Below are positions 1 through 9,267 of a DNA stretch of 64,000 bases, piece after piece; position 1 is the first letter of the stretch; each line of letters opens with the position of its first letter. The notes under the pieces are model-generated. The model saw only the letters and a program-made list of their open reading frames with translations. It was not told the DNA's origin and did not search any database. Source of the stretch: Nocardia flavorosea NBRC 108225. GTDB lineage: Bacteria > Actinomycetota > Actinomycetes > Mycobacteriales > Mycobacteriaceae. The stretch lies in NCBI RefSeq assembly GCF_001613385.1, contig NZ_BDCG01000002.1, positions 496,001 through 560,000 on the forward strand, given 5' to 3'. Made by a program: the position numbers and the translations under genes.

Positions 1-778
1 GTTCCGGTTCGTGGTCGAGGGATCGGGTGTATGGACAGTGGTGGGTGGCAGTGGAAACGATGCGAAGGGGGATGCCGTGCCGATGCGGCGCGGGGATTTC
101 CTGCCACAGGCCGGCTGGAATTGGCATGCGCACCACAATGCGACTTCGGAACCGATGGCCTGGATCGACGGTTTGGATATTCCGTTCCAATACGTTGTGG
201 AATCGCAGTTCTTTCAGTTCGGCCGGGAGGAGGTCAGCGCCGGCGAGCGGGTCACGCCGGAGCGCTCGCGGTCGGAACGGTTGTGGGGGCATCCGGGGTT
301 GCGACCGCTGTCGGTGGGTGAGGTGGCGCCGGGATCGCCGCTACTGGCCTACAAGTGGGAGCACACCGACGCCGCACTGAACGATCAACTACTGCTGGAG
401 AAAGAGGGGTACGGCGGTACCGTCGAACCCGGGCATGCGGCGGTGCGATTCACGAACCCGCACAACGGGACCGACGTCCTGCCCACCATCCGCGCGGAGT
501 TCCACCGTATCGCCCGCGGCGCGGGCACCGCCCCGGTCCGCGAGACCGGTTCTGCGGTCTACCAGGTGTTCGACGGTTCCGGCACGGTGACCGTGGGCGA
601 GAAGTCCTGGTCGGTCACCCGCGGCGATCTGTTCGTCGTCCCGTCCTGGGAGCCCTTCTCCGCCACCTCCGAAGCCGGTAGCACCGATTCCGATTCCGGC
701 GCGCTCGACCTCTTCCGTTTCTCGGACACTCCCGTGTTCGAGGCCCTCCAGCTCAACCGTCAGGAGATCATCCGATGA
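1..778 (+). CDS. Gentisate 1,2-dioxygenase, C-terminal part (cut by window edge)
   Basis: Opens the ring of gentisate to maleylpyruvate using Fe(II) and O2 in the cytoplasm. The frame is open from base 2, so the first roughly 90-110 residues lie outside the window and 258 residues are visible. The bicupin fold can be followed: an iron-binding stretch WHAHHN with a downstream Glu (TSEPM) in the first cupin, and a second cupin with GSGTVTVG and RGDLFVVPSW. The stop overlaps the next start as ATGA. The following genes (fumarylpyruvate hydrolase, maleylpyruvate isomerase, 3-hydroxybenzoate 6-hydroxylase) complete a 3-hydroxybenzoate/gentisate pathway, which makes this assignment firm. Confidence 0.9.
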   Translation, partial: FRFVVEGSGVWTVVGGSGNDAKGDAVPMRRGDFLPQAGWNWHAHHNATSEPMAWIDGLDIPFQYVVESQFFQFGREEVSAGERVTPERSRSERLWGHPGLRPLSVGEVAPGSPLLAYKWEHTDAALNDQLLLEKEGYGGTVEPGHAAVRFTNPHNGTDVLPTIRAEFHRIARGAGTAPVRETGSAVYQVFDGSGTVTVGEKSWSVTRGDLFVVPSWEPFSATSEAGSTDSDSGALDLFRFSDTPVFEALQLNRQEIIR

Positions 779-1605
779 AACTCGCCACCCTCCGCGTCGA
801 CGGCGGTACCCGCGCGGTCCGTCTGGACGCTGACACCCTCGTCGACCTCGGCTGTTCCGACCTCGGCGTCCTGTTCGCCCAGGACGATTGGGCCACGACC
901 GCTGCGAAGGCCACGGGCGCGACCTGGCCCGCGGACGGCGCCGATCTGGCCCCGGTGGTGCCGAACCCGTCGAAGGTGATCTGCGTCGGGCACAACTACA
1001 CGAATCACATCAAGGAGATGGGTCGCGAACTGCCCAGCTACCCGACACTTTTCCCGAAGTTCGCCGACAGCCTCATCGGACCGAACGATCCGATCGTGAA
1101 ACCCGGCGAAACCGAGGCATTCGACTGGGAGGTCGAATTGGTGGTCGTGATCGGTACACCGGTTCGCCGGGCCACCGAGGAACAGGCTGCCGATGCCATC
1201 GCGGGTTTCACCGTCATGAACGATATTTCGGTGCGGGACTGGCAGTTCCGGACGATCGAATGGACGCAGGGCAAGATCTGGGACTCCTCCACCCCGGTCG
1301 GGCCCTATGTCGTCACTCCCGACGAGGTCGGCGGGGTCCGGCCGGCGCTCGAAGTCGAGACACTCGTCGACGGCGAGATCATGCAGCGCGACGATACGGG
1401 CACACTGCTGTTCGATCCGGTGCGCCTCGTGCAATACGTTTCGACCGTCATCCGGCTCAACCCCGGCGATATGATCGCCACCGGCACTCCGGCCGGGGTC
1501 GGCCATGCCCGCGACCCCAAGGTCTATCTCGTCGGCGGCGAAACCGTCGTCACGCGCATTGCCGGCCTCGGAGCGTGCACCAACCAGGTCGTGAAAGCGT
1601 CGTGA
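775..1605 (+). CDS. Fumarylpyruvate hydrolase (FAH family)
   Basis: Cleaves fumarylpyruvate to fumarate and pyruvate, the last step of the gentisate route. The 276-residue protein has the FAH-family core: VGHNYTNHIKE, the metal-binding FDWEVELVVVIG acidic cluster, the conserved NDISVRD segment and the GDMIATGTPAGVG loop near the C-terminus. The start overlaps the dioxygenase stop (ATGA) and its own stop overlaps the next GTG, so translation is probably coupled. FAH proteins hydrolyse several acylpyruvates; the choice of fumarylpyruvate rests on the adjacent isomerase gene. Confidence 0.88.
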   Translation: MKLATLRVDGGTRAVRLDADTLVDLGCSDLGVLFAQDDWATTAAKATGATWPADGADLAPVVPNPSKVICVGHNYTNHIKEMGRELPSYPTLFPKFADSLIGPNDPIVKPGETEAFDWEVELVVVIGTPVRRATEEQAADAIAGFTVMNDISVRDWQFRTIEWTQGKIWDSSTPVGPYVVTPDEVGGVRPALEVETLVDGEIMQRDDTGTLLFDPVRLVQYVSTVIRLNPGDMIATGTPAGVGHARDPKVYLVGGETVVTRIAGLGACTNQVVKAS

Positions 1606-2228
1606 GCACACGGACGCACGCCGATTCACTGAGGTGGGTCGAGCACGGAACGGCGCTGTTCACGACACACGTCGCGCGATCGAACGAACAGCAGATGTCG
1701 CAGCCGAGCATTTTGCCCGGCTGGACCCGGAAACATGTGGTGGCGCATGTGGCCGCCAACGCGGACGCACTCGGCAACCTCGTACGCTGGGCGCGGACCG
1801 GTGAGCGCACGCCCATGTACACCTCGCCCGAGCAGCGCAATGCCGATATCGAGGCCGGCGCGCAACGTCCCGTCACCGAACTCACGGAGTGGCTGAACGC
1901 GTCGGTACACGAACTGGGCGACGCCATGGCCGCCCTGACCGGCGAGCAGTGGCGCACCGAAGTCGTCACTGCCCAGGGCCGGACCGTCCCGGCCACGGAG
2001 ATCCCGTGGCTGCGGGCGCGCGAGGTGTGTGTCCATGCCGTCGACCTCGGCATGGGCACCACCTTCGCGGACCTTCCCGACGACTTCCTGACCGCGCTGA
2101 TCACCGATATCCAGGGCAAACGCTGTCTCGACGAGGTACCCGGCGGGTCGCTGCCGGCGGTGGCCGCTTATCTCGCCGGTCGTCCGCATTCGCTCGCCGA
2201 CGTCGCCGACCTCGGCCCCTGGCTGTAG
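1602..2228 (+). CDS. Maleylpyruvate isomerase, mycothiol-dependent DinB type
   Basis: Isomerises maleylpyruvate to fumarylpyruvate with mycothiol as cofactor. The 208-residue protein starts at a GTG that overlaps the preceding stop (GTGA); longer in-frame starts lie inside the upstream gene and are ignored. The N-terminal four-helix DinB-like domain shows LPGWTRKHVVAHVAANADAL with the metal-binding His, then a later REVCVHAVDLGMG segment. Actinobacteria use this mycothiol enzyme where proteobacteria use a glutathione-dependent one, in keeping with the host. It sits between the hydrolase and the hydroxylase genes. Confidence 0.88.
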   Translation: MSTRTHADSLRWVEHGTALFTTHVARSNEQQMSQPSILPGWTRKHVVAHVAANADALGNLVRWARTGERTPMYTSPEQRNADIEAGAQRPVTELTEWLNASVHELGDAMAALTGEQWRTEVVTAQGRTVPATEIPWLRAREVCVHAVDLGMGTTFADLPDDFLTALITDIQGKRCLDEVPGGSLPAVAAYLAGRPHSLADVADLGPWL

Positions 2229-2242
2229 AGGAGAGCTGCACT

Positions 2243-3535
2243 GTGAACACTCCGGACGTCCTCATCGTCGGCGGCGGAATCGGCGGACTGAGTACTGCTT
2301 TCGCCTTGTCCCGGCTCGGACTGCGGGTGCGCGTCCTCGAACGGTCCAAGGAATTCGGCGAGGTCGGGGCGGGTATTCAGCTCGCCCCGAACTGCACCCG
2401 TATCCTCGACGACTACGGTCTGCTCGAGGAGGCGAAGGCCCGCGGCGTGGTGCCCGACCGGATGGTGATGCGCGACGCGATCGACGGGAGCGAGCTGACC
2501 GCGCTCGACCTCCGCGACCTCGAACAGGAATACGGCTTCCCGTACATGGTCATCCACCGCAGCGATCTGCACACCCTGTTCCTGGACGCGTGCCGGGCGA
2601 CCGGTGTCGAATTGCTCACCGAGCAGCGAGTGGTGTCCTACGCGCAGGACCCCGGCAAAGCCGCAGCGACCACCGATACCGGGACCGTGCACGAGGCAGG
2701 GGTCGTGGTGGCGGCCGACGGCCTGCACTCGGTCGCCCGCACACTGTTCTCCGACGACGAACCGGTGTCCTCCGCGTATGTCGCCTACCGCGGCACGGTG
2801 CCGATCAGCGAGGTCGATCAGCCGGTCGATCTCGCCGAAGTGGTCGTTTACGTCGGTCCGCGCTGCCATTTCGTCCATTACGGCCTGCGTGGCGGCGATC
2901 TGCTCAATCAGGTCGCGGTATTCGAATCCCCGAGGGCGCGGGCGGGACTCGACGACTGGGGGACTCCGGACGAACTCGACTCCGCATTCACCGAGACCTG
3001 TGATTTCGTCCAGCAGCGGCTACCGCATATGTGGCGGGACAAATGGTGGCGGATGTACGACCGCGATCCGATCCGCACCTGGGTGGACGGCCGTATCGCA
3101 CTGCTCGGCGACGCGGCGCATCCGCCACTGCAGTACATGGCCCAGGGCGCGATCATGGCGATCGAGGACGGCTGGGTTCTCGCCGAACACACGAAACGGC
3201 TCCGCGGCACCGACGGCGCCGTCGACTGGGCGGGCGCGTTGGCCGCATACGAGGCGGTGCGCCCGGAGCACTGTCGCCGGGTCGTCCTGACGGCCCGGGC
3301 CTGGGGCGAACTATGGCATCTCGACGGCCGCAAACGCGCGCAACGGAACGTGCTGCTGCGGGCACGGAAGACCGGCGACTACACGTTCACCGACTGGATC
3401 TACGGCCCCACGGCGCTGTTCCCCGACGACGAGCCGGCGATGTTCGAGCCGATCCCGCTCGAAGCAGCCGACCGGGTGATCGGCGGGCCGGCGGGAACTC
3501 GCGCCAGCGCATCTCTCGGTCCGATTTCCCGGTAG
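2243..3535 (+). CDS. 3-Hydroxybenzoate 6-hydroxylase-like FAD monooxygenase
   Basis: Likely hydroxylates 3-hydroxybenzoate to gentisate with NAD(P)H and O2. The 430-residue protein begins at GTG with an upstream GAGGAGAG ribosome site. Class A flavoprotein monooxygenase motifs are in order: the FAD-binding VGGGIGGLSTAFALSR near residue 8, the DG motif VVAADGLHSVAR near 160, and GDAAHPPLQYMAQGA near 290. It lies 14 bp after the isomerase gene, as in actinobacterial gentisate clusters. Salicylate 5-hydroxylation or another route to gentisate is possible, but 3-hydroxybenzoate is the simplest reading. Confidence 0.82.
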   Translation: MNTPDVLIVGGGIGGLSTAFALSRLGLRVRVLERSKEFGEVGAGIQLAPNCTRILDDYGLLEEAKARGVVPDRMVMRDAIDGSELTALDLRDLEQEYGFPYMVIHRSDLHTLFLDACRATGVELLTEQRVVSYAQDPGKAAATTDTGTVHEAGVVVAADGLHSVARTLFSDDEPVSSAYVAYRGTVPISEVDQPVDLAEVVVYVGPRCHFVHYGLRGGDLLNQVAVFESPRARAGLDDWGTPDELDSAFTETCDFVQQRLPHMWRDKWWRMYDRDPIRTWVDGRIALLGDAAHPPLQYMAQGAIMAIEDGWVLAEHTKRLRGTDGAVDWAGALAAYEAVRPEHCRRVVLTARAWGELWHLDGRKRAQRNVLLRARKTGDYTFTDWIYGPTALFPDDEPAMFEPIPLEAADRVIGGPAGTRASASLGPISR

Positions 3536-3820
3536 TCGGAATTCACCACCATGCCGGAGTGCGACGCGCCTTGCCGCTGCCACACCCATCACCGTAAAAT
3601 ATGACTCCCATCACATTCTATTGCTCGGATGGGGTCGGCAGCGGCGCAGGTGGAGCTGGACCGCACCGACACAGCTCGGCGCCACGGATCCGCGGTCGCG
3701 CCGAGCTCGCAGAAAGAAACAATGCGCGGGCGGCGGAATCGACTATCGAGCGCGCGTCCGCCTTCGGTCGCAACGGAGCGCCGAGCTGGAGCGGGGGCAC
3801 TAGTACCGAGGAGAACGGCC

Positions 3821-4183
3821 ATGGCCCGTTTGGTACGCAAGAATTTCGATTCGCCCGAAGAAACTCGCCCGTTCGAGGCGGGCACGGGGCAACTCGACCT
3901 GATCAACCTCGGCGCCGGCCCGGTGGGCCGGGCCGTATTCGAACCCGGCTGGCACTGGTCGGAACATGTCAAACCGATCGCCGGCACCGAGAGTTGCCAG
4001 GCGCCCCATATGGGCTACTGCGTCTCGGGGCACCTGGCGGTGGTCATGGACGACGGTGAGAAACAGGAATACGGGCCCGGCGATTTCATGATCGTCCCGC
4101 CCGGGCACGATGCTTGGACCGTCGGAGAAGAGCCCTGCGTCATGATCGACTGGCAGGGTGTCGCCGACTACGCCAAGCGGTGA
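3821..4183 (+). CDS. Small cupin-domain protein
   Basis: A 120-residue single-domain cupin of unknown role. The ATG follows GAGGAG at 3809-3814; an in-frame longer version would start near 3629 but its extra residues look non-coding. Cupin features are FEPGWHWSEHVKP, the HMGYCVSGHLAVVMDDG strand pair, and GPGDFMIVPPGHDAWTVGEEPCV. It is separated from the gentisate operon by 285 bp and followed by a strong hairpin, so it is probably its own transcription unit. The gap 3536-3820 contains no gene that I can support. Confidence 0.75.
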   Translation: MARLVRKNFDSPEETRPFEAGTGQLDLINLGAGPVGRAVFEPGWHWSEHVKPIAGTESCQAPHMGYCVSGHLAVVMDDGEKQEYGPGDFMIVPPGHDAWTVGEEPCVMIDWQGVADYAKR

Positions 4184-4232
4184 TACCGGCTGAGCACCGG
4201 TTCGGCCCCGCCAGGAAAAACACTCGGCCTGT

Positions 4233-4270
4233 CCGGCGGTGTACCTATCCCGTGACCGGTACACCGCCGG
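4233..4270. terminator. Bidirectional terminator hairpin
   Basis: A perfect 13-bp inverted repeat, CCGGCGGTGTACC at 4233-4245 and its complement at 4258-4270, with a 12-base loop. It lies between the convergent cupin and acyl-CoA ligase genes, where it can serve both strands. Confidence 0.75.
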
Positions 4271-4277
4271 GCAGGAC

Positions 4278-5831
4278 TCAGCTGACCTGGCGGTCCCGGC
4301 CGGTCCAATACGGTTCGCGCAGTTTGAATTTCTGCAGCTTGCCGGTCGCGGTCCGAGCCAATTCGTCCCGGAACTCGATCGAGGTCGGCGCCTTGTAGCC
4401 GGCCAGCCGCTGTTTGCACCAGGCGATCAGCTCCGCTTCCGTCGCGCTCCCCGGCGCCGCGTCGGGGTCGAGCACGACCAGGGCTTTGATCGTTTCACCC
4501 CATTTCTCGCTCGGCACCGCGATCACCGCCACCTCGGCGACGGCGGGATGGGAGAACAGGCAGTCCTCGACCTCGATCGACGAGACGTTCTCACCGCCGG
4601 TGATGATCACATCCTTCTTGCGATCGGCGATGGTCAGGTAGCCGTCGTCGCCGATCGCACCGCCGTCGCCGGTGCGGAACCATCCGCCCTCCAGCGCCGC
4701 CGCGCTTTCCTCCGGCCGGCGCCAATAGCCGTCCATCACCACATTCGACCGGGCCAGCACCTCGCCCGCGCCCTCCTCCGATTGCTCGACCCGCAGCCGC
4801 ACACCGAGTGCCGGCGCGCCCGCGCGGGTCAGCTTCGCCGCCTTGGCCTCGGGATCGAGATCGTCCCATTCCGCCCGTGTGCGGTTGACGGTGAGCAGCG
4901 GCGAGGTTTCGGTGAGGCCGTAGATCTGGATGAACTCCCAGCCGAGTTCCTGTTCGACGCGGGCAACGGTTTTCGTCGGCGGCGGTGCCCCGGCCATGAT
5001 GATCCGCACCCGGTCGCGGCCGGGGATCTCGCCCTCCCAGGTCTGCGCGGCCTCGAGGACGGCGGCCGCGACCGCGGGGGCCGCGCACATCACCGTGACA
5101 CCGTGATCGCGGACCCGCCGCAGGATCTCGGCGCCGTCGATCTTGCGCAGCACGATATGCCGGGCGCCGACACCGGTCATCGCGAACGGCTGACCCCAGC
5201 CGTTGGCGTGGAACATCGGCAAGGTGTGCAGGTAGACGTCGCGGTCGCTGATCGTGGCGTGCAGCCCGAAGGTGACGGCATCGACCCAGATATTGCGGTG
5301 GGTGATCTGCACACCTTTCGGGCGTGCGGTGGTGCCGGAGGTGTAGTTGATGGTGGCGGTGGCGGCTTCGTCGGGCTCCCACGGCCGCGGGACCGACCCC
5401 GCAGGCGCGTACAGGTCGCTGTCGGAACCCAGCACGAAGGTGTGTTCACAATCGATATCGGCCAGAGAATCCGCGAGTTCGGGGTCCACGTACAGGGCGC
5501 GGGCTCCGGAATCCTGGACGATATACCGCACTTCGTCGGGGCGCAGGCGGAAATTGATCGGCACCAGAACCCGGCCCCAGCCGCTGACACCGAAGAAGGA
5601 GGTCAGCAGCCGGCTCGAATTGTGGCTGACGATCGCAACCCGTTCACCGGCTCCGATACCGAGTTCGTCGAGCCGGGCGGCCTGCCTGCGGGCGAGCCCG
5701 GCAACCTCGCCGTAGGTCAGCGAGCCCTGTCCGGGTGCGGGCTGCACGGGTTCGTCGACCACACCGATACGGTCGCTGTACACGGTTTCGGCGCGGTCGA
5801 GGAAATCGGCGACGCTGAACGGGACGAACAT
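4278..5831 (-). CDS. Acyl-CoA synthetase (AMP-forming, ANL superfamily)
   Basis: Activates a carboxylic acid to its CoA thioester through an acyl-adenylate. The 517-residue protein carries the full motif series: phosphate-binding YTSGTTARPKG near residue 160, YGLTETSP near 295, TGDGGAIGDDGYLTIADRKKD near 385, then GENVSSIEVED and the C-terminal catalytic Lys context TATGKLQK. It resembles medium/long-chain or aryl acid ligases of the FadD type and the acid cannot be named. It is convergent with the cupin gene and divergent from the secreted protein. The 276-bp upstream gap must hold its promoter; no operator is obvious there. Confidence 0.85.
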   Translation of the reverse strand: MFVPFSVADFLDRAETVYSDRIGVVDEPVQPAPGQGSLTYGEVAGLARRQAARLDELGIGAGERVAIVSHNSSRLLTSFFGVSGWGRVLVPINFRLRPDEVRYIVQDSGARALYVDPELADSLADIDCEHTFVLGSDSDLYAPAGSVPRPWEPDEAATATINYTSGTTARPKGVQITHRNIWVDAVTFGLHATISDRDVYLHTLPMFHANGWGQPFAMTGVGARHIVLRKIDGAEILRRVRDHGVTVMCAAPAVAAAVLEAAQTWEGEIPGRDRVRIIMAGAPPPTKTVARVEQELGWEFIQIYGLTETSPLLTVNRTRAEWDDLDPEAKAAKLTRAGAPALGVRLRVEQSEEGAGEVLARSNVVMDGYWRRPEESAAALEGGWFRTGDGGAIGDDGYLTIADRKKDVIITGGENVSSIEVEDCLFSHPAVAEVAVIAVPSEKWGETIKALVVLDPDAAPGSATEAELIAWCKQRLAGYKAPTSIEFRDELARTATGKLQKFKLREPYWTGRDRQVS

Positions 5832-6107
5832 GGCCCTCCTACGAATCGTGCGCGTGGCCGCGAGACGGATCCGGGGATCCTGCCGGCGGTCCGACGATTG
5901 TCTCTCGCAGCGGCGAGGGTGGGGCCGGAATTCTCATAGCGGACCGCCGGCAGGCGTCCGAACCCACGCGGGCCCCGTGCCGCCGCGCACGGCATTCGAC
6001 TCGCCGAGCGATGACTCGAGTACGCCAGCGAGTTGCCGTGACTTTGCCGCGACCCTTTCGTAATCTAACAGTGATCTTGTCTCCGAGCGTTACGAGTAGT
6101 CACCATC

Positions 6108-6761
6108 ATGCCTGGTCAACATCGCAAGCCGGCCCGAGCCCGGAAGATCGCTCCGCTAGCCGGGAGCACGGTCGCGGCAACGGCCGTCATCGCGCTGTCG
6201 GTAATGGCCCGCCCCACTCCCGCTCCGCAAGCCACCGCGGTAGCGGCGGATACGCAGGCAACACCCGCGGCCGGCATGGGCGCCGCGTCGGAAACCCCGC
6301 CGGCCCCCGCGCCGCCCTCGGCCGAGGCCGTCGCGGCGGTCGACAAACCCCGAGAACCGGCCAGGTACCTGAAGCGCCTCGCGCCCCCGCCGCCTCCCCC
6401 AGTCGCGTGTTCCACCGAACTCGCCGGAACACAACCGCATGTGGCCCAGGTGGGAAATCTCATCGGCCGAACATTCGGGATCGCCGATATCGGCGGCGCC
6501 AACGGCCGCTACGACGGCGAGCACGGCGCCGGTCTGGCGCTCGATTTCATGACCTCCGATCCCGCGAACGGCAACGCCATCGCCGATTTCGTCCTCGCCA
6601 ACAAAGAGCGTTTCGGCGTGTCCTACGTGATCTGGCAGCAGCAGTACAACGACGGCAGCGGATGGTCGTATATGGAGGATCGGGGCAGCCCGACCCAGAA
6701 CCACTACGACCACGTCCACGTCTCGTTCGAACCGGCCGCCGATGTGTTCGTCACCTGCTGA
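6108..6761 (+). CDS. Secreted protein with peptidase-M15-like C-terminal domain
   Basis: A 217-residue exported protein. The N-terminus has basic residues (RKPARARK) followed by a hydrophobic segment (STVAATAVIALSVMA), then an Ala/Pro-rich linker of about 60 residues ending in PPPPPP. The C-terminal domain has a Cys at both ends (VACSTEL and FVTC), GLALDFMTSD near residue 143, and NHYDHVHVSF. The His/Asp residues in ALDFM and HYDHVHVS resemble the zinc site of the small secreted actinobacterial domain related to D-Ala-D-Ala peptidase folds. The target is unknown; a cell-wall role is inference. Confidence 0.7.
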   Translation: MPGQHRKPARARKIAPLAGSTVAATAVIALSVMARPTPAPQATAVAADTQATPAAGMGAASETPPAPAPPSAEAVAAVDKPREPARYLKRLAPPPPPPVACSTELAGTQPHVAQVGNLIGRTFGIADIGGANGRYDGEHGAGLALDFMTSDPANGNAIADFVLANKERFGVSYVIWQQQYNDGSGWSYMEDRGSPTQNHYDHVHVSFEPAADVFVTC

Positions 6762-6885
6762 TCGCGGTCATGCGCGGCTCCGGCCCCCGACCGGCGAACG
6801 CCTAGTCCAACGATATCGCCGGCCTTCCCGGCCGGCGCCCAAGTAGTGGTGGCCCCGCAGCCGTACGCCGCGGCGGCCGCCCGGC

Positions 6886-8028
6886 TCAGAGCACCGCGTG
6901 CGGATGGGCTGCGGCACGGCCCTGAAAGCTGAGAATCCGCGGGTTCTGGATACGGCCTTCGCGGATCTCGATCGCGCGCCGGATGGTCTCGTTGCCGTCC
7001 CAGGCGGCGGGACCGCCCATGACCACCGGCAGGTACTCCAGCAATGCCTCCGAGTTCTCCCAGGTGGTGGAATTCCACAGATAGGACGGGCTGTGGTCGA
7101 CACCGTAGTAGTGCAGATCGTCACCGACAGTGAACATGGGGTCGGCGAACGAGGTGGGACGCGCCCATTCGAATCCCATCCCCGCGTCACAGGAGACATC
7201 GATGAACAGGGTCCCGCGGGGGAACAGCCCGAGCTCTTCGTTCAGCACGAAAAGCAGTGGCTCCTCGGTGTTCTGGAACATGCAGTTGACGATGATGTCG
7301 TAATGGGCCAGCATTTCGGCCAGCGGTCCCGGCTCCGGGTCCTGCAGGGCCAGCGTGCGGCCCGGGTTTCGCGGATCGCGCTGGAACTTCTGCATCCGCA
7401 CCGATGCGAACGGAGAAGCCACCGCCGCGACACTACGCTGCGTGAGTACCGTGACATCACTGATTCCCTGCGCCGACAGCGCCCGCACCGCACCGCGGGC
7501 AGTGGCACCGAAACTGATGACCGCGGCACGTAACCGGCGGCCGTAGTCGCCGGTGACACCCCGCAGCGCCAGCGCCTGCAGAACCGAGCAGTAGCCGGCC
7601 AGCTCGTTGTTCTTGTGGAAGACGTGCAATCCGAAATCTCCGGCCGGGGTCCAATGGTTCATCGCTTCCCAGGCGATCAGGGTCAAGCCGCGGTCGACAG
7701 CCCGCTGGGTCATGAGTGGGTCCTGCACGCAATGCGGCCAGCCCCAGACGACCTGGCCGGGGCGCAGCGTCTCGAGGTCTGCGGGCATCGGTTTGGGCAG
7801 CAACAGCACATCGCATTCGGCCGCCAGCTCCGCACGTGTCCGCTGACCGGCGACCAGCGGCGCCAGCTGAACGTCGGAAAAGCCGAACCGGCTGCCGTAG
7901 CCGTACTCGAGGAAGATCCCCGCGCGGGTTGCCGGGTCGATCCGCGCGAGATGCGCGGGATGGATCGCGAGCCGATGCTCGTCCTCCTTATGGGAGGACG
8001 CAATGGCCCCGATCGTCAGTTGTTTCAC
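6886..8028 (-). CDS. Alanine dehydrogenase/PNT-superfamily protein, N5-(carboxyethyl)ornithine synthase-like
   Basis: A 380-residue NAD(P)-dependent enzyme candidate. The N-terminus, IGAIASSHKEDEHRLAIHP, follows the alanine dehydrogenase/transhydrogenase pattern in which Lys and Arg bind the keto acid, and a dinucleotide-binding region, ISFGATARGAVRALS, sits near residue 175. It lacks the long core of true alanine dehydrogenase, which is encoded separately about 1.9 kb further along. N5-(carboxyethyl)ornithine synthase and saccharopine dehydrogenase relatives share this layout. The exact substrate is unknown. It is monocistronic on the minus strand. Confidence 0.6.
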   Translation of the reverse strand: MKQLTIGAIASSHKEDEHRLAIHPAHLARIDPATRAGIFLEYGYGSRFGFSDVQLAPLVAGQRTRAELAAECDVLLLPKPMPADLETLRPGQVVWGWPHCVQDPLMTQRAVDRGLTLIAWEAMNHWTPAGDFGLHVFHKNNELAGYCSVLQALALRGVTGDYGRRLRAAVISFGATARGAVRALSAQGISDVTVLTQRSVAAVASPFASVRMQKFQRDPRNPGRTLALQDPEPGPLAEMLAHYDIIVNCMFQNTEEPLLFVLNEELGLFPRGTLFIDVSCDAGMGFEWARPTSFADPMFTVGDDLHYYGVDHSPSYLWNSTTWENSEALLEYLPVVMGGPAAWDGNETIRRAIEIREGRIQNPRILSFQGRAAAHPHAVL

Positions 8029-8129
8029 TATATGAGCCTACGCGTGGTGCGGGACGGGTCGACAGCACCTCCGAGCCGGTACAGCACCGGCTGCCCGCCT
8101 ACTGCCGAAACCCGGCTCCCACAGCGGTT

Positions 8130-9089
8130 TCAGTGGGTGGACCAGCTGCTCAGCGCATTCTCCGCGGTCGCACACAGCTCGTCGATCACCCGGGCCACCG
8201 GAGCGCTCGCGGTCACCGACCCCACCCCTTGGCCCGCATCCACCGGGGCCACCTCGGGATCGTCGGCTGCCATGGCCACGGCCAGCTCGTCGCGGGCCGC
8301 AAGGTTCCCGGTCAGCTCGTCCTCGCGGTGCCCCCACCGCCCGGTGAAATCGTTGCGCAGTACCCGCGAGGGGAAACGGGCCGGCCAGGGCAGCTGCTGA
8401 CCGATATCGAAGACGCGCGTGACGACGGTATCGGTGGCCCTTGCGCGAACCAGCGCCGCACGCGCGTGGTCCGGAGTGAGGGCCTCGGTGCACACCGACA
8501 ACCTCGTTCCCAGCCAGGCGCCCGCGGCACCGGCCGCGAGCACCGCGGCCAGCGTCCGGCCGGAGGAGATCCCGCCGGCGGCCAGCACCGGAACCTCCAC
8601 CGCGTCCAGCACGGCATCGAGCAACGGCAGGGTACCCAGCAGCGGCGCCCCGTGACCGCCGCCTTCCGCGCCCCGGGCGACGAGCACATCCACTCCGGCG
8701 TCGGCGGCGCGGCGGGCCTGTTCCGCGTCGTAGACCTGGGTTACCGCCACGACACCGTGCCGGTGCAGCCGTTGCACCCACGCGAAATCTCCGGTGAATC
8801 CGACCGACACCACCGTCGGACGCGCGGCGAGAGCAGTATCGAGCAAGTCGGGTTCCCGTGCCAGCACCCAATCGACCAGCCCGATGCCGAACGGACCGGA
8901 CACCGCACCGAGCATTTCCAGTTCATCGGTCAGCCGGGCGGCCGAGCCCGCACTGCCCATCCCGATCATTCCCAGACCACCGGCGGCGGTCACGGCGGCC
9001 GCCAGCCGGCCACCGGCCACACCACCCATCGGGGCGTTGACTATCGGCGCGCGCAAACCCATCGCCCGCGACCAGGGCGTCGACAGCAC
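8130..9089 (-). CDS. Nitronate monooxygenase (2-nitropropane dioxygenase family)
   Basis: An FMN-dependent TIM-barrel enzyme of 319 residues that oxidises alkyl nitronates or related compounds. Visible are the N-terminal GLRAPIVNAPMGGVAGGRLAAA, the barrel segment VLVARGAEGGGHGA near residue 180 with the catalytic-type His, and the phosphate-binding GGISSGRTLAAVLAAGAAGAWLGTR near 212-236. The family includes enzymes with other roles, such as a trans-2-enoyl-ACP reductase, so the substrate is uncertain. The start has an upstream GTGAACC context and no strong ribosome site. Confidence 0.82.
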   Translation of the reverse strand: MLSTPWSRAMGLRAPIVNAPMGGVAGGRLAAAVTAAGGLGMIGMGSAGSAARLTDELEMLGAVSGPFGIGLVDWVLAREPDLLDTALAARPTVVSVGFTGDFAWVQRLHRHGVVAVTQVYDAEQARRAADAGVDVLVARGAEGGGHGAPLLGTLPLLDAVLDAVEVPVLAAGGISSGRTLAAVLAAGAAGAWLGTRLSVCTEALTPDHARAALVRARATDTVVTRVFDIGQQLPWPARFPSRVLRNDFTGRWGHREDELTGNLAARDELAVAMAADDPEVAPVDAGQGVGSVTASAPVARVIDELCATAENALSSWSTH

Positions 9090-9267
9090 TACGGTTCACC
9101 TCGTTCGTCTGTGCGCCGGCATCGAGGATGCCCGATCCGGTTCTCCCCGCGACCGTACCCGCCACCCCGGACAGTTCAGGCAGCTACTCGCCCTGCCGGC
9201 AAGCGGAATCGTCCTCGGCGGTCCTCGCACCGATCAGAGTGTCGGCACAAGGCCGTGACTTCGGCGG

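Noticed and set aside
1889..2242. Upstream extension of the flavin monooxygenase
   Set aside because: It lies inside the maleylpyruvate isomerase gene in another frame; the GTG at 2243 has a ribosome site and begins directly before the FAD motif.
4239..5939. 566-codon plus-strand open frame
   Set aside because: It is fully antisense to the acyl-CoA synthetase, whose motifs are all intact; His/Arg/Gly-rich composition is typical of a GC-rich shadow frame.
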